Assembly (NCBI RefSeq): GCF_947496995.1
Contig: NZ_CANMFD010000007.1
Span: forward strand, 1 to 64,000
DNA: 64,000 bases
Source: an uncultured Roseibium sp.
GTDB lineage: Bacteria > Pseudomonadota > Alphaproteobacteria > Rhizobiales > Stappiaceae
Direction: 5' to 3'
The notes below the pieces were generated by a model, which was not told the origin of the DNA, did no database searches, and worked only from the letters and a program-made list of their open reading frames with translations. Below, piece after piece: positions 1 to 9,647 of the stretch. How positions within the stretch are numbered: position 1 is the first letter of the stretch; each line of letters opens with the position of its first letter. Position numbers and translations under genes: made by a program.

Positions 1-57
1 ATCCGCGAAGGTGGCCGTACCGTCGGCGCCGGCGTCGTTGCATCCATCATCGCTTAA
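1..57 (+). CDS. tuf: Elongation factor Tu, C-terminal end (partial)
   Basis: The first 18 codons read IREGGRTVGAGVVASIIA followed by TAA. This is the conserved end of domain 3 of EF-Tu, the GTPase that carries aminoacyl-tRNA to the ribosome. The rest of the gene lies upstream of the window. A tuf copy directly before rpsJ is the standard alphaproteobacterial str-S10 junction. Only 19 codons are visible, but the motif and position agree. Confidence 0.9.
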   Translation: MREGGRTVGAGVVASIIA

Positions 58-66
58 GATGAAACC

Positions 67-117
67 GACTGCCGGGCCTGCCGGTGAACTGAATGAAACG
101 CGGGCAGGCCCGCAGTC
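67..117 (+). terminator. Hairpin between tuf and rpsJ (terminator or attenuator)
   Basis: The arms GACTGCCGGGCCTGCC (67-82) and GGGCAGGCCCGCAGTC (102-117) pair over about 15 bp with one bulged C. Only a weak TTATT tract follows. It could partly terminate str-operon transcripts or act as a processing or attenuation site ahead of the S10 operon. No function can be proven from sequence. Confidence 0.4.
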
Positions 118-135
118 TTATTGGGAACAATAACA

Positions 136-444
136 ATGAACGGTCAGAATATCCGGATCCGCCTGAAAGCGTTTGACCACCGTATTCTGGACGCCTCCAC
201 AAAGGAGATCGTCAATACGGCAAAGCGGACCGGTGCTCAGGTGCGGGGTCCCGTACCGCTGCCGACGCGGATTGAGAAGTACACGGTGCTTCGCGGTCCG
301 CACATCGACAAGAAAAGCCGGGATCAGTTCGAGATGCGTACGCATAAGCGGCTTCTCGATATCGTTGATCCGACGCCCCAGACGGTGGACGCGCTGATGA
401 AGCTCGACCTTGCCGCTGGTGTTGACGTCGAGATCAAGCTCTAA
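136..444 (+). CDS. rpsJ: 30S ribosomal protein S10
   Basis: S10 (102 aa) is a head-domain protein of the small subunit and, in other bacteria, the NusE partner in antitermination. Diagnostic segments are [22 protein letters not shown] and the C-terminal [12 protein letters not shown]. The ATG at 136 gives the family-standard length. An in-frame TTG at 121 would add five residues and is not supported. It is the first gene of the S10 operon, 23 bp before rplC. Confidence 0.97.
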   Translation: MNGQNIRIRLKAFDHRILDASTKEIVNTAKRTGAQVRGPVPLPTRIEKYTVLRGPHIDKKSRDQFEMRTHKRLLDIVDPTPQTVDALMKLDLAAGVDVEIKL

Positions 445-467
445 AGCGGGTCAAAGGGGACACATCC

Positions 468-1178
468 ATGCGTTCTGGAGTGATCGCTCAGAAAGTGGGC
501 ATGACCCGCATTTACAATGATGCGGGCGAGCATGTTCCGGTCACTGTTCTGCGGCTGGAAAATTGCCAGGTGGTTGCCCACCGGACTGACGAAAAAAATG
601 GATACACCGCGCTGCAGCTCGGCGCCGGTATCCGTAAAGTCAAAAATACGCCCAAGGCGTTGCGCGGCCATTTTGCAATTGCAAAGGTCGAACCGAAGCG
701 AACCGTCGCCGAGTTCCGCGTTTCTGCGGATAATCTCATCGACGTCGGTGCGGAGTTGACCGCAGACCATTACGTCGAAGGCCAGTTCGTCGACGTGACG
801 GGCACATCCATCGGTAAGGGTTTTGCCGGTGCGATGAAGCGTCACAACTTCGGTGGGGGCCGTGCATCGCACGGTAACTCGGTCTCGCACCGTGCACACG
901 GTTCTACCGGTCAGTGTCAGGACCCGGGCCGCGTGTTCAAGGGCAAGAAGATGGCCGGTCACATGGGCGATGCCCGCGTGACCACGCAGAACCTCAAGGT
1001 TGTGCGCACTGATGTTGAGCGTGGCCTGATCATGGTCGAGGGCTCTGTTCCGGGCGCCAAGGGCGGCTGGATCCTGGTCCGCGATGCGATCAAGAAGGCG
1101 CTGCCGGAAAACGTTCCGGTTCCGGGTGCATTCAAGGCATCCGAAGCGACTGAAGCCGCCGGGAAGGAGAGTGAGTGA
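468..1178 (+). CDS. rplC: 50S ribosomal protein L3
   Basis: L3 (236 aa) is an early-assembly protein whose loop reaches the peptidyl-transferase centre. The start [15 protein letters not shown] and the loop [20 protein letters not shown] are typical; the Gln in GQCQDPG aligns with the glutamine methylated by PrmB in enterobacteria. The C-terminal tail is Ala/Glu-rich. Its TGA overlaps the rplD start by one base, implying translational coupling. Confidence 0.97.
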   Translation: MRSGVIAQKVGMTRIYNDAGEHVPVTVLRLENCQVVAHRTDEKNGYTALQLGAGIRKVKNTPKALRGHFAIAKVEPKRTVAEFRVSADNLIDVGAELTADHYVEGQFVDVTGTSIGKGFAGAMKRHNFGGGRASHGNSVSHRAHGSTGQCQDPGRVFKGKKMAGHMGDARVTTQNLKVVRTDVERGLIMVEGSVPGAKGGWILVRDAIKKALPENVPVPGAFKASEATEAAGKESE

Positions 1179-1798
1179 TGGAACTCCAGGTCAAGACCCT
1201 CGCAGGTGGGGCGGCCGGTTCGATCACGGTGTCTGACGAGATCTTTGGTCTCGAGCCGCGCACCGATTTGATCCACCGTGTGGTGCGCTGGCAGCTGGCG
1301 AAACGCCAGGCCGGCACCCACAAAACGCTGGGCCGTTCCGAAGTTACTGGCACGACGAAGAAATTCGTCCGCCAAAAGGGTTCGGGCGGCGCACGTCACG
1401 GCAACAAGAAGGCCCCGCAGTTTCGCGGTGGCGGCAGAGCATTCGGCCCGGTCGTTCGCGACCACGGTCACGATCTGCCCAAGAAGGTTCGCGCCCTCGG
1501 CCTGAAGCATGCCCTTTCGGCGAAAGCCAAGGCGGACGGTATCGTCATCGTTGAGGACGCCAAGGCGGCCGAAGCGAAGACCAAGGCTCTCAAGGAACAG
1601 CTCGCGAAGCTGGGTCTGACCAGTGCCCTGGTGATCGACGGTGCCGAAGTCGACAACAACTTCGTTCTGGCATCGCGCAACATTCCGCATCTGGATGTGC
1701 TGCCGGTGCAGGGCATCAACGTCTACGACATCCTGCGGGCTCACACCCTGGTGTTGACCAAGGCAGCGGTGTCCGCACTTGAGGAGCGCTTCAAATGA
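1178..1798 (+). CDS. rplD: 50S ribosomal protein L4
   Basis: L4 (206 aa) lines the peptide exit tunnel through its long loop and in enterobacteria autoregulates the S10 operon. Visible motifs are the basic loop [20 protein letters not shown] and the C-terminal fold ending [10 protein letters not shown] chose ATG 1178, which overlaps the rplC TGA and has GGAGAG upstream; a GTG at 1175 would add one residue. Whether L4-mediated autoregulation exists here cannot be seen. Confidence 0.96.
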   Translation: MELQVKTLAGGAAGSITVSDEIFGLEPRTDLIHRVVRWQLAKRQAGTHKTLGRSEVTGTTKKFVRQKGSGGARHGNKKAPQFRGGGRAFGPVVRDHGHDLPKKVRALGLKHALSAKAKADGIVIVEDAKAAEAKTKALKEQLAKLGLTSALVIDGAEVDNNFVLASRNIPHLDVLPVQGINVYDILRAHTLVLTKAAVSALEERFK

Positions 1799-2088
1799 GC
1801 AAACTTCCTCATTATGACAAAATCGTCGGCCCGGTAATCACCGAGAAGGCGACAATGGCTTCCGAAGAGAACAAGGTTGTCTTCAAAGTTGCGAACGATG
1901 CAACGAAGCCGGAAATCAAGGCCGCAGTAGAAGCGCTGTTCGGTGTCAAGGTAACGGCGGTGAACACCCTCGTCCGCAAGGGCAAGGTCAAGCGCTTCCG
2001 TGGACGTCTTGGCCGTCAGTCTGACTTCAAGAAGGCCGTCGTAACGCTGCAGGAAGGTCACGCAATCGACGTGACCACCGGGCTCTAA
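1795..2088 (+). CDS. rplW: 50S ribosomal protein L23
   Basis: L23 (97 aa) sits at the tunnel exit and docks trigger factor and SRP. Markers are the N-terminal [12 protein letters not shown] and the [14 protein letters not shown] loop. The ATG at 1795 overlaps the end of rplD by 4 bp (ATGA). Length and order within the S10 operon are standard. Confidence 0.97.
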   Translation: MSKLPHYDKIVGPVITEKATMASEENKVVFKVANDATKPEIKAAVEALFGVKVTAVNTLVRKGKVKRFRGRLGRQSDFKKAVVTLQEGHAIDVTTGL

Positions 2089-2106
2089 GGCGGGGACTTA
2101 AGAAAA

Positions 2107-2940
2107 ATGGCACTTAAGACATTCAACCCAACGTCCCCAGGCCGCCGTCAGCTTGTTCAGGTTGACCGCTCCGGTCTCTGGAAGGGCAAGCCGGTCAAGA
2201 CACTGACCGAAGGCCTGTCCAAATCGGGCGGACGCAACAACACCGGTCGCCTGACGTCTCCGAACCGCGGTGGCGGTCACAAGCGGTCCTACCGTCTTGT
2301 CGACTTCAAGCGGCGCAAGTGGGACGTGCCGGCGACGGTCGAGCGCCTGGAATACGATCCGAACCGGACCGCATTCATCGCGCTGATCCGTTATGAAGAC
2401 GGCGAGCTGAGCTATATCCTGGCGCCTCAGCGCCTGGGTGTCGGCGACACCGTTATTGCCGGTGAAAGCGTTGACGTGAAGCCGGGTAACGCCGCTCCGC
2501 TGTCGCGCATACCGGTCGGCACGATCGTGCACAACATCGAAATGAAGCCGGGCAAGGGCGCCCAGATCGCCCGCTCCGCAGGCGCCTTCGTTCAGATCGT
2601 TGGCCGTGACCAGGGTTACACCACGCTGCGCCTGATGTCGGGCGAGCAGCGCCGTGTTCTGGGAACCTGCATGGCAACCGTTGGCGCCGTGTCCAATCCG
2701 GACCACTCCAACGTGAACCTGGGTAAAGCAGGCCGCTCTCGCTGGCTTGGCATCCGTCCGCACACTCGCGGTGTTGCCATGAACCCGATCGACCACCCGC
2801 ACGGCGGTGGTGAAGGCCGGACTTCCGGTGGACGTCATCCGGTTACCCCCTGGGGTAAACCGACCAAAGGCAAACGCACACGGCGCAATAAGCAGACCGA
2901 TAAGTTTATCGTCCGCAGCCGCCACGCGCGTAAGAAGTAA
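2107..2940 (+). CDS. rplB: 50S ribosomal protein L2
   Basis: L2 (277 aa) is needed for subunit association and peptidyl-transferase activity. It shows the N-terminal [14 protein letters not shown] and the C-terminal [20 protein letters not shown], which contains the conserved histidine implicated in peptidyl transfer. The length matches the family (about 275). It follows rplW by 18 bp with a weak Shine-Dalgarno (GGGACTTAAG). Confidence 0.97.
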   Translation: MALKTFNPTSPGRRQLVQVDRSGLWKGKPVKTLTEGLSKSGGRNNTGRLTSPNRGGGHKRSYRLVDFKRRKWDVPATVERLEYDPNRTAFIALIRYEDGELSYILAPQRLGVGDTVIAGESVDVKPGNAAPLSRIPVGTIVHNIEMKPGKGAQIARSAGAFVQIVGRDQGYTTLRLMSGEQRRVLGTCMATVGAVSNPDHSNVNLGKAGRSRWLGIRPHTRGVAMNPIDHPHGGGEGRTSGGRHPVTPWGKPTKGKRTRRNKQTDKFIVRSRHARKK

Positions 2941-2952
2941 AGGACAAGGATC

Positions 2953-3231
2953 GTGGCACGTTCGATCTGGAAAGGTCCGTTTGTCGACGGGTATCTGCTT
3001 AAGAAGGCGGACAAGGTTCGTGAGTCCGGCCGGAACGAGGTCATCAAGACCTGGAGCCGCCGCTCAACAGTTCTTCCGCAGTTCGTAGGTTTGACCTTCG
3101 GCGTCTACAACGGTCAAAAGCACGTTCCGGTGCTGGTGTCTGAAGAAATGATTGGTCACAAGCTCGGTGAGTTTTCTCCGTCCCGGACCTATTACGGACA
3201 CGGCGCCGACAAGAAGGCGAAGAGGAAGTAA
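2953..3231 (+). CDS. rpsS: 30S ribosomal protein S19
   Basis: S19 (92 aa) binds 16S rRNA in the head with S13. Diagnostic segments are [32 protein letters not shown] and [13 protein letters not shown]. The start is GTG at 2953, set by AGGACAAG upstream and by family alignment. It lies between rplB and rplV in the canonical order. Confidence 0.97.
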   Translation: MARSIWKGPFVDGYLLKKADKVRESGRNEVIKTWSRRSTVLPQFVGLTFGVYNGQKHVPVLVSEEMIGHKLGEFSPSRTYYGHGADKKAKRK

Positions 3232-3233
3232 CG

Positions 3234-3614
3234 ATGGGCAAGCCGAAGCGTGAGCGGACGCTCGCTGACAATGAGGCCCGGGCAATGACCCGTATGCTGC
3301 GCGTTTCGCCGCGCAAGCTGAACCTCGTTGCGGCTTCGATCCGCGGTAAAAAAGTCGGTTCCGCGATTGCGGACCTGACATTCTCCCGTAAGCGCATCGC
3401 GCAGGACGTCAAGAAGACCCTGATGTCCGCCGTCGCAAACGCGGAAAACAACCATGACCTGGACATCGACAACCTGGTGGTTGCCGAAGCTCATGTTGGC
3501 AAGGCCTTTGTCATCAAGCGGTTCCAGGCCCGTGCTCGCGGACGTGTCGGCCGGATCGAGAAGCCTTTCTCGAACCTGACCATCGTTGTTCGTGAAACTG
3601 AGGAGACTGCCTGA
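3234..3614 (+). CDS. rplV: 50S ribosomal protein L22
   Basis: L22 (126 aa) lines the exit tunnel; its hairpin is a site of macrolide resistance mutations. Typical segments are [17 protein letters not shown] and the basic hairpin [20 protein letters not shown]. It starts 3 bp after rpsS, and its TGA shares a base with the rpsC ATG, so translation is probably coupled. Confidence 0.97.
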   Translation: MGKPKRERTLADNEARAMTRMLRVSPRKLNLVAASIRGKKVGSAIADLTFSRKRIAQDVKKTLMSAVANAENNHDLDIDNLVVAEAHVGKAFVIKRFQARARGRVGRIEKPFSNLTIVVRETEETA

Positions 3615-4342
3615 TGGGACACAAGACAAACCCGATCGGCATGCGCCTCGGGATCAACCGCACCTGGGATTCCCGCTGGTATGCGAACAAGAACGAATAC
3701 GGCGACCTTCTTCATGAAGATTTCCGCATCCGTGAGTTCCTGCTGAAGGAACTCAAGCAGGCTGCGGTCTCCAAGGTGGTTATCGAGCGCCCGCACAAGA
3801 AGTGCCGTGTTGCCATTCACTCCGGTCGTCCGGGTGTGGTCATCGGTAAAAAGGGTGCCGATATCGAGCGTCTTCGCAAGAAGATTGCCGAAATCACGAA
3901 TTCGGAAGTGCATCTCAACATCGTTGAAGTGCGCAAGCCGGAAATCGACGCGACCCTGGTTGCCGCTTCGATCGCACAGCAGCTGGAACGCCGTGTTGCC
4001 TTCCGCCGCGCCATGAAGCGGGCCGTTCAGTCCGCCATGCGTCTCGGCGCCCAGGGCATCCGGATCAACTGCGGCGGCCGTCTCGGTGGCGCGGAAATCG
4101 CGCGTATCGAGTGGTACCGTGAAGGCCGCGTGCCGCTTCACACTCTGCGTGCGGACATCGACTACGGTGTCGCAAGCGCCCACACGGCTTATGGCGTGTG
4201 CGGTGTGAAGGTCTGGATCTTCAAGGGTGAAATTCTGGAGCATGATCCGATGGCGTCCGAACGCCGCGCGACTGCAGCTTCCGAAGGACATCAGGGTGAT
4301 CGCGGCGGACGCCGGGATCGGGGCCGCGAGCGCGCAGCTTAA
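3614..4342 (+). CDS. rpsC: 30S ribosomal protein S3
   Basis: S3 (242 aa) lies at the mRNA entry tunnel and has helicase-like unwinding activity. The N-terminal [14 protein letters not shown] and the KH domain with [16 protein letters not shown] are clear. The C-terminal tail (about residues 215-242) is rich in Arg, Gly and Asp, as often in alphaproteobacteria. It overlaps rplV by one base. Confidence 0.97.
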   Translation: MGHKTNPIGMRLGINRTWDSRWYANKNEYGDLLHEDFRIREFLLKELKQAAVSKVVIERPHKKCRVAIHSGRPGVVIGKKGADIERLRKKIAEITNSEVHLNIVEVRKPEIDATLVAASIAQQLERRVAFRRAMKRAVQSAMRLGAQGIRINCGGRLGGAEIARIEWYREGRVPLHTLRADIDYGVASAHTAYGVCGVKVWIFKGEILEHDPMASERRATAASEGHQGDRGGRRDRGRERAA

Positions 4343-4389
4343 ATCAAGCTGCCTGCCGCTCGTAAGAAAAGAAAGACGAGAGAAGAACG

Positions 4390-4803
4390 ATGCTGCAACC
4401 GAAGCGCACAAAGTTCCGCAAGCAGCACAAAGGCCGCATTCACGGCTTGTCGAAGGGAGGCACTGACCTCAACTTCGGCGCATTCGGTCTGAAGGCTCTG
4501 GAGCCGGAACGTGTTACGGCACGTCAGATCGAAGCGGCCCGTCGTGCTATGACCCGTCACATGAAACGTGCAGGTCGTGTTTGGATCCGAATCTTCCCGG
4601 ACGTCCCGGTTTCTTCGAAACCTGCCGAAGTCCGTATGGGTAAGGGTAAGGGTTCGCCGGATTTCTGGGCTTGTCGTGTCAAGCCAGGCCGGATCATGTT
4701 TGAAGTCGACGGTGTGCCGGAAGACATTGCGCGTGAAGCCATGCGTCTTGCCGCCGCCAAACTGCCGATCAAGTGCCGCTTCGTTCAGCGTATCGGCGAG
4801 TAG
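4390..4803 (+). CDS. rplP: 50S ribosomal protein L16
   Basis: L16 (137 aa) contacts A-site tRNA. Segments such as [36 protein letters not shown] and [15 protein letters not shown] are diagnostic. A 47-bp gap after rpsC carries the Shine-Dalgarno GAGAGAAG. Order rpsC-rplP-rpmC is canonical. Confidence 0.97.
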   Translation: MLQPKRTKFRKQHKGRIHGLSKGGTDLNFGAFGLKALEPERVTARQIEAARRAMTRHMKRAGRVWIRIFPDVPVSSKPAEVRMGKGKGSPDFWACRVKPGRIMFEVDGVPEDIAREAMRLAAAKLPIKCRFVQRIGE

Positions 4804-4824
4804 GGCAGGCGAGGAGTTACAGCC

Positions 4825-5025
4825 ATGAAGGCTTCCGATGTAAGGGCAAAGACCCTCGATGAGCTCCGTAGTGAGCTTGAGGCCCTGAAGAAAGAGCAGT
4901 TCAACCTGCGCTTCCAGAAGGCCACGGGTCAGCTTGAAAATACCGCGCGTGTCCGGCAAATCCGCCGTGACGTCGCGCGCATCCAGACGATCATGCGCGA
5001 CAAGCGTGTGACGGCGAACGCGTAA
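4825..5025 (+). CDS. rpmC: 50S ribosomal protein L29
   Basis: L29 (66 aa) is a small helical protein near the tunnel exit. The sequence [18 protein letters not shown] followed by [18 protein letters not shown] is typical. Shine-Dalgarno GAGGAG lies upstream. It is 10 bp from rpsQ. Confidence 0.96.
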   Translation: MKASDVRAKTLDELRSELEALKKEQFNLRFQKATGQLENTARVRQIRRDVARIQTIMRDKRVTANA

Positions 5026-5035
5026 GGAGACGGCA

Positions 5036-5266
5036 ATGCCGAAGCGTATCCTGCAGGGCACCGTAGTCAGCGACGCCAATGACAAGACGGTCACGGTGAA
5101 CGTGGAGCGCCGCTTCACACACCCGCTTTTGAAGAAGACTGTGCGCCGGACGAAGAAGTACCGGGCGCATGACGAAAGCAACAATTACAAGGTCGGCGAT
5201 TCTGTTCAGATCGAAGAGTGCGCGCCTATCTCGAAAAACAAACGTTGGACCGTGATCACCCAGTGA
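5036..5266 (+). CDS. rpsQ: 30S ribosomal protein S17
   Basis: S17 (76 aa) is an OB-fold protein that nucleates assembly of the 16S 5' domain. Markers are [18 protein letters not shown] and the [18 protein letters not shown] stretch. It is the last gene of the S10 group before the rplN group. A GC hairpin follows in the 69-bp gap. Confidence 0.96.
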   Translation: MPKRILQGTVVSDANDKTVTVNVERRFTHPLLKKTVRRTKKYRAHDESNNYKVGDSVQIEECAPISKNKRWTVITQ

Positions 5267-5290
5267 TCGCGCTCCATTCAGTGAGCATCA

Positions 5291-5311
5291 GGCGCACGTG
5301 ACCCGTGCGCC
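5291..5311 (+). other. Perfect 8-bp hairpin between rpsQ and rplN
   Basis: GGCGCACG (5291-5298) pairs with CGTGCGCC (5304-5311) across a 5-nt loop at the S10-spc boundary. There is no T-tract, so it looks more like an RNA-processing or pause element than an intrinsic terminator. Confidence 0.4.
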
Positions 5312-5335
5312 GCTAGAAGAACAAGGCAGCCAGTC

Positions 5336-5704
5336 ATGATTCAGATGCAAACAAACCTCGACGTCGCCGACAATTCCGGTGCCCGTCGTGTCATGTGCAT
5401 CAAAGTGCTCGGCGGCTCCAAGCGTAAATATGCCAAGGTCGGAGACATCATCGTTGTTTCCGTGAAAGAGGCTATTCCGCGGGGGCGCGTCAAAAAGGGC
5501 GACGTGATGAAGGCTGTCGTCGTGCGCACGGCTAAGGATATCCGCCGTCCCGATGGCAGCGTGATCCGGTTCGACCGCAATGCGGCCGTGCTGGTCAACA
5601 ACAACAAGGAGCCCGTCGGCACCCGTATCTTCGGACCGGTGCCGCGTGAACTCCGCGCAAAGAACCACATGAAGATTATTTCGCTCGCGCCGGAGGTGCT
5701 CTGA
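5336..5704 (+). CDS. rplN: 50S ribosomal protein L14
   Basis: L14 (122 aa) forms intersubunit bridges. Recognisable parts are [19 protein letters not shown] and [18 protein letters not shown]. It is the first gene of the spc group. Its TGA overlaps the rplX ATG by one base. Confidence 0.97.
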   Translation: MIQMQTNLDVADNSGARRVMCIKVLGGSKRKYAKVGDIIVVSVKEAIPRGRVKKGDVMKAVVVRTAKDIRRPDGSVIRFDRNAAVLVNNNKEPVGTRIFGPVPRELRAKNHMKIISLAPEVL

Positions 5705-6021
5705 TGGCTGCGAAAATTAAAAAAGGCGACACGGTTGTCGTGCTGACCGGTCGTGACAAAGGCAAGTCGGGTGAGGTCGTTCAGATTCTGACGTCCGATA
5801 ACAAGGCTCTGGTTCGCGGTATCAATATGGTCCGCCGTCACCAGAAGCAGACCCAGGCGCAGGAAGCCGGCATCGTGGCGAAGGAAGCTCCGATCCACAT
5901 GTCGAACATCGCACTGGCCGATCCGAAGGACGGCAAGGCGACCCGCGTCGGCTTCAAAGTTCAGGACGATGGCACCAAGGTTCGTGTGGCCAAGCGTTCG
6001 GGAGACCTGATCGATGGCTGA
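5704..6021 (+). CDS. rplX: 50S ribosomal protein L24
   Basis: L24 (105 aa) is an assembly initiator with a KOW motif near residues 7-35, read as [19 protein letters not shown]. The later [10 protein letters not shown] and [14 protein letters not shown] segments are typical. It overlaps rplE by 8 bp, indicating coupled translation. Confidence 0.97.
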   Translation: MAAKIKKGDTVVVLTGRDKGKSGEVVQILTSDNKALVRGINMVRRHQKQTQAQEAGIVAKEAPIHMSNIALADPKDGKATRVGFKVQDDGTKVRVAKRSGDLIDG

Positions 6022-6571
6022 GACTACTTACGTGCCGCGTCTCAAGACGCATTACAATGAAGTCGTGCGCAAGCAGCTTCTTGAAAAGTTCGAATACAAG
6101 AACGTCATGCAGGTTCCGCAGCTGGAAAAGGTTGTCTTGAACATCGGTGTCGGTGAAGCCGTCGGCGATTCCAAGAAAGCCCGTGTTGCAGCGGACGACC
6201 TGGCGGCGATCGCCGGTCAGAAGCCGGTTATCACCATGGCGAAGAAATCCATCGCGACCTTCAAGGTCCGCGAAGGCATGCCGCTCGGCGTCAAGGTCAC
6301 CTTGCGCAGCCAGCAGATGTTCGAATTTCTTGACCGTCTCATCACCATCGCGCTGCCGCGCGTTCGTGACTTCCGGGGTCTGAACCCGAAGAGCTTCGAT
6401 GGCCGCGGCAACTATGCCATGGGCATCAAGGAACACATCGTGTTTCCGGAAGTCGAGTACGACAAGGTCGACCAGATCTGGGGCATGGACGTGATCGTTT
6501 GCACCACGGCGCCGACGGATGACGAAGCACGCGAGCTTCTGCGCGCGTTCAACTTCCCGTTCACGAAGTAA
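6014..6571 (+). CDS. rplE: 50S ribosomal protein L5
   Basis: L5 (185 aa) binds 5S rRNA in the central protuberance. Motifs include [35 protein letters not shown] and the C-terminal [13 protein letters not shown]. The start lies inside the end of rplX (8-bp overlap). Confidence 0.97.
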   Translation: MAETTYVPRLKTHYNEVVRKQLLEKFEYKNVMQVPQLEKVVLNIGVGEAVGDSKKARVAADDLAAIAGQKPVITMAKKSIATFKVREGMPLGVKVTLRSQQMFEFLDRLITIALPRVRDFRGLNPKSFDGRGNYAMGIKEHIVFPEVEYDKVDQIWGMDVIVCTTAPTDDEARELLRAFNFPFTK

Positions 6572-6592
6572 CGGGCAAGGAAGGGATCGACG

Positions 6593-6898
6593 ATGGCGAA
6601 GAAAAGCGCAATCGAGAAAAACAAGCGCCGCGAGAAGCTTGTAAAGAAATACGCAGAGAAGCGCGCTGCTCTGAAGGCACTGGCTAAAGATGAAAGCCTG
6701 TCCCTGGAAGAGCGCTACAATGCCCGTCTCAAGCTGGCGAAACTGCCGCGGAACTCCGCGCCGAACCGCGTTCGCAACCGTTGCGAAGTGTCCGGCCGTC
6801 CGCGCGGTTTTTATCGCAAGCTGAAGATGTCGCGTATTGCGCTTCGTGAACTGGGTTCCCTGGGCAAGATCCCGGGCCTGGTCAAGTCGAGCTGGTAA
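6593..6898 (+). CDS. rpsN: 30S ribosomal protein S14 (zinc-free type)
   Basis: S14 (101 aa) is a head protein. This is the long, zinc-independent form: the C-terminal [20 protein letters not shown] has one Cys and no CXXC pairs. N-terminal [20 protein letters not shown] is typical. It is 12 bp upstream of rpsH. Confidence 0.97.
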   Translation: MAKKSAIEKNKRREKLVKKYAEKRAALKALAKDESLSLEERYNARLKLAKLPRNSAPNRVRNRCEVSGRPRGFYRKLKMSRIALRELGSLGKIPGLVKSSW

Positions 6899-6910
6899 GG
6901 AGAAACTCCG

Positions 6911-7309
6911 ATGGCAATTTCTGATCCGTTGGGGGATATGCTGACCCGAATTCGCAACGCGCAAATGCGTCGCAAAAACAAGGTCAGCTCACCAAATTCC
7001 AAATTGCGCGCGCACGTACTTGATGTGCTCGCCAAAGAGGGTTACATCCGTGGCTACACCACGGTTGAATACGAGGGCGGCAAGTCCGAGTTGGAAATCG
7101 AACTGAAGTATTTCGATGGCGAGCCGGTTATCCGCACGATTGAGCGGGTTTCAAAGCCGGGCCGCCGCGTTTACTCGTCGGTGAGAAATATCCCGCATGT
7201 CTCCAATGGCCTGGGCGTGTCGATCATATCGACCCCGCGCGGCGTCATGAGCGACCATCAGGCGCGGGATGAAAATGTAGGTGGTGAGGTTCTCTGCCGC
7301 GTCTTCTGA
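6911..7309 (+). CDS. rpsH: 30S ribosomal protein S8
   Basis: S8 (132 aa) binds helix 21 of 16S rRNA and in enterobacteria represses spc translation. Conserved parts are [16 protein letters not shown] and the C-terminal [20 protein letters not shown]. The Shine-Dalgarno AAGGAGAAA precedes the ATG. Spc autoregulation is known in E. coli, not shown here. Confidence 0.97.
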   Translation: MAISDPLGDMLTRIRNAQMRRKNKVSSPNSKLRAHVLDVLAKEGYIRGYTTVEYEGGKSELEIELKYFDGEPVIRTIERVSKPGRRVYSSVRNIPHVSNGLGVSIISTPRGVMSDHQARDENVGGEVLCRVF

Positions 7310-7350
7310 TGCGACAGACTCACTTTTGAAACAACGACAAGGTTGGTCAA

Positions 7351-7884
7351 ATGTCTCGTATTGGCAAAAAGCCAGTCCCCGTGCCAAGCGGGGTAACGGC
7401 ATCGATCGACGGTCAGACGGTTACGATCAAGGGCCCGAAAGGCGAAAAGTCTTTCATGCTCAATGATCTTGTTCTGGCCGAAATGACGGATGACGGTATC
7501 AGGATTGATCCGCGCAACAACACCAAGCCGGCCCGCTCCATGTGGGGCATGAGCCGGACGATGGTGGCGAATCTGATCACCGGTGTGACCGAGGGCTTCA
7601 AGAAAGACCTCGCCATGACCGGTGTCGGTTACCGCGCACAGATCCAGGGCAAGAACCTTCAGCTGGCGCTGGGTTTCTCGCACGACGTCATTTATCCGAT
7701 CCCCGAGGGGATTGATATCGCGTGCCCGAAACCGACGGAAATCAGCATCTCCGGAACCGACAAACAACGTGTCGGCCAGGTTGCTGCTGAAATTCGTGAA
7801 TTCCGCCCGCCGGAGCCCTACAAGGGCAAAGGTGTTCGATATGCAGGCGAGTTCATCGTCCGCAAAGAAGGCAAGAAGAAGTAA
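7351..7884 (+). CDS. rplF: 50S ribosomal protein L6
   Basis: L6 (177 aa) has two repeated domains next to the sarcin-ricin loop. Landmarks are [24 protein letters not shown] early residues and the C-terminal [18 protein letters not shown] with its basic tail. Length and order are standard. Confidence 0.97.
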   Translation: MSRIGKKPVPVPSGVTASIDGQTVTIKGPKGEKSFMLNDLVLAEMTDDGIRIDPRNNTKPARSMWGMSRTMVANLITGVTEGFKKDLAMTGVGYRAQIQGKNLQLALGFSHDVIYPIPEGIDIACPKPTEISISGTDKQRVGQVAAEIREFRPPEPYKGKGVRYAGEFIVRKEGKKK

Positions 7885-7896
7885 CGGACCAGGATC

Positions 7897-8259
7897 ATGG
7901 CGAACAGCAAACAAGCTTTCGAGCGCCGTCGCGATCGCGTGCGTCGTTCGATCAGGAAAGCCGCAGGAGATCGTCCGCGTCTTTCTATCTTCCGCTCGTC
8001 GAAGCAGATCTACGCCCAGATCATTGACGATGCGAAGGGGCATACGATTGCCTCTGCTTCAACGATCGAACAAGATCTCAAGGGCAACCTGAAAACGGGC
8101 GCCGACGTTGCTGCAGCCGCAGCCGTTGGCAAGCTTGTCGCCGAGCGCGCAGTCGCGGCCGGCATCAAGCAGGTCGTGTTTGACCGAGGCGGGTACCAGT
8201 ATCACGGGCGCGTTAAAGCGCTTGCTGATGCAGCTCGTGAAGGTGGACTTGAATTCTGA
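7897..8259 (+). CDS. rplR: 50S ribosomal protein L18
   Basis: L18 (120 aa) binds 5S rRNA with L5. Typical segments are the basic N-terminus ([14 protein letters not shown]), [20 protein letters not shown] and the C-terminal [20 protein letters not shown]. It is 12 bp after rplF. Confidence 0.97.
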   Translation: MANSKQAFERRRDRVRRSIRKAAGDRPRLSIFRSSKQIYAQIIDDAKGHTIASASTIEQDLKGNLKTGADVAAAAAVGKLVAERAVAAGIKQVVFDRGGYQYHGRVKALADAAREGGLEF

Positions 8260-8300
8260 CCAGCGCCCGCTGGCGCTCTTAAGAACGGAAGACGTATAAT

Positions 8301-8867
8301 ATGGCGAGACAGGAACATCGCGATCGCGACGAGCGAGACAGCGAATTCGTCGACAAGCTCGTTCACATCAACCGCGTTGCCAAGGTGGTCAAGGGTGGCC
8401 GTCGCTTCGGCTTCGCTGCTCTGGTTGTGGTTGGTGATCAGAAGGGCCGTGTCGGCTTCGGTCATGGCAAGGCACGTGAAGTGCCGGAAGCCATCCGGAA
8501 GGCAACAGAAGCTGCAAAGCGCACGATGATCCGTGTGCCGCTGCGCGAAGGCAGGACGCTGCACCACGATGTGGAAGGCCGTCATGGCGCCGGCAAGGTG
8601 CTGCTGCGTGCGGCTCCGGCCGGTACCGGCATCATCGCAGGTGGCCCGATGCGTGCCGTCTTCGAAACGCTCGGCGTTCAGGATGTTGTGGCCAAGTCGC
8701 TGGGGACTTCGAACCCCTACAACATGGTTCGCGCGACATTCGCTGCGCTGACCAAGGAAGACAGCCCGCGCTCCGTCGCTGCCCGCCGTGGCCTCAAGGT
8801 CTCTGTGTTGCAGTCCCGGCGTCGTGACAACAACGATGAGGCGGCTCCGGCTGCCGCTGAGGCTTGA
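8301..8867 (+). CDS. rpsE: 30S ribosomal protein S5
   Basis: S5 (188 aa) acts in decoding fidelity; its loop [19 protein letters not shown] is where spectinomycin-resistance changes occur in other bacteria. The double-stranded RNA-binding and S5 C-terminal folds are intact. A charged Ala-rich tail extends the C-terminus. Confidence 0.97.
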   Translation: MARQEHRDRDERDSEFVDKLVHINRVAKVVKGGRRFGFAALVVVGDQKGRVGFGHGKAREVPEAIRKATEAAKRTMIRVPLREGRTLHHDVEGRHGAGKVLLRAAPAGTGIIAGGPMRAVFETLGVQDVVAKSLGTSNPYNMVRATFAALTKEDSPRSVAARRGLKVSVLQSRRRDNNDEAAPAAAEA

Positions 8868-8908
8868 CCTTAGCGGTTCCGGTTTTCAGCTGAAAGAGGG
8901 TAGGTTCC

Positions 8909-9106
8909 ATGGCGAACACCGAAAAGACTGTCACGGTCGAACAGATTGGCAGCCCGCTGCGCCGTCCTAAGGATCAGCGCGCGACGCTCGTCGGTCTCGG
9001 CCTGAACAAGATGCACCGTCGTAAAACACTGAAGGACACTCCTGAAGTGCGCGGCATGATCAATAAGGTCCAGCATCTCGTTCGTGTTGTCGAAGACAAC
9101 GCGTAA
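8909..9106 (+). CDS. rpmD: 50S ribosomal protein L30
   Basis: L30 (65 aa) is a small non-essential large-subunit protein. Markers are the [20 protein letters not shown] segment and the centre [20 protein letters not shown]. Upstream Shine-Dalgarno is GAGGGTAGG. It sits between rpsE and rplO as usual. Confidence 0.95.
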   Translation: MANTEKTVTVEQIGSPLRRPKDQRATLVGLGLNKMHRRKTLKDTPEVRGMINKVQHLVRVVEDNA

Positions 9107-9129
9107 CAACGGGGTGAGGAGAGAAAAAC

Positions 9130-9597
9130 ATGAAGCTCAACGAACTTCGTGACAACGAAGGTGCCGTGAAAGACCGCACCCGCGTTGGCCGCGGTATCGG
9201 TTCCGGCAAGGGCAAGACCGGCGGCCGTGGCGTCAAGGGTCAGAAGTCCCGTTCCGGCGTCGCGATCAAAGGCTTTGAAGGCGGTCAGATGCCGCTTCAC
9301 CGCCGTCTGCCGAAGCGCGGTTTCACGAACATTTTCGCCAAGGACTACACGACAGTGTCCATCGGCCGTGTTCAGAAGGCCATCGATGCCGGCAAGCTCA
9401 AGGCGTCCGAGACGGTTACCGTCGAAGCGCTGAAGGCCGCAGGCGTCGTCAAGCGTATCCGTGACGGTGTGCGTCTCGTTGCCAGTGGTGAACTCACTGC
9501 TGCCGTGACATTTGAAGTTGCCGGTGCCTCCAAGGGCGCTGTAGCAGCGATTGAAAAAGCGGGCGGCAAGGTTGCCGTTCTGGGAGCTCAGGCTTAA
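9130..9597 (+). CDS. rplO: 50S ribosomal protein L15
   Basis: L15 (155 aa) is a late-assembly protein with a glycine/lysine-rich N-terminus ([20 protein letters not shown]) and a globular C-terminus. [15 protein letters not shown] [17 protein letters not shown] is diagnostic. It precedes secY by 50 bp. Confidence 0.97.
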   Translation: MKLNELRDNEGAVKDRTRVGRGIGSGKGKTGGRGVKGQKSRSGVAIKGFEGGQMPLHRRLPKRGFTNIFAKDYTTVSIGRVQKAIDAGKLKASETVTVEALKAAGVVKRIRDGVRLVASGELTAAVTFEVAGASKGAVAAIEKAGGKVAVLGAQA

Positions 9598-9647
9598 CAG
9601 CCTGGGCTTTTCCCATTTTGTCAGCAAGTATCTGACCGGAGTAGGGC

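Noticed and set aside
121..135. An upstream TTG start for rpsJ
   Set aside because: It would add five residues not found in S10, and ATG 136 gives the standard length.
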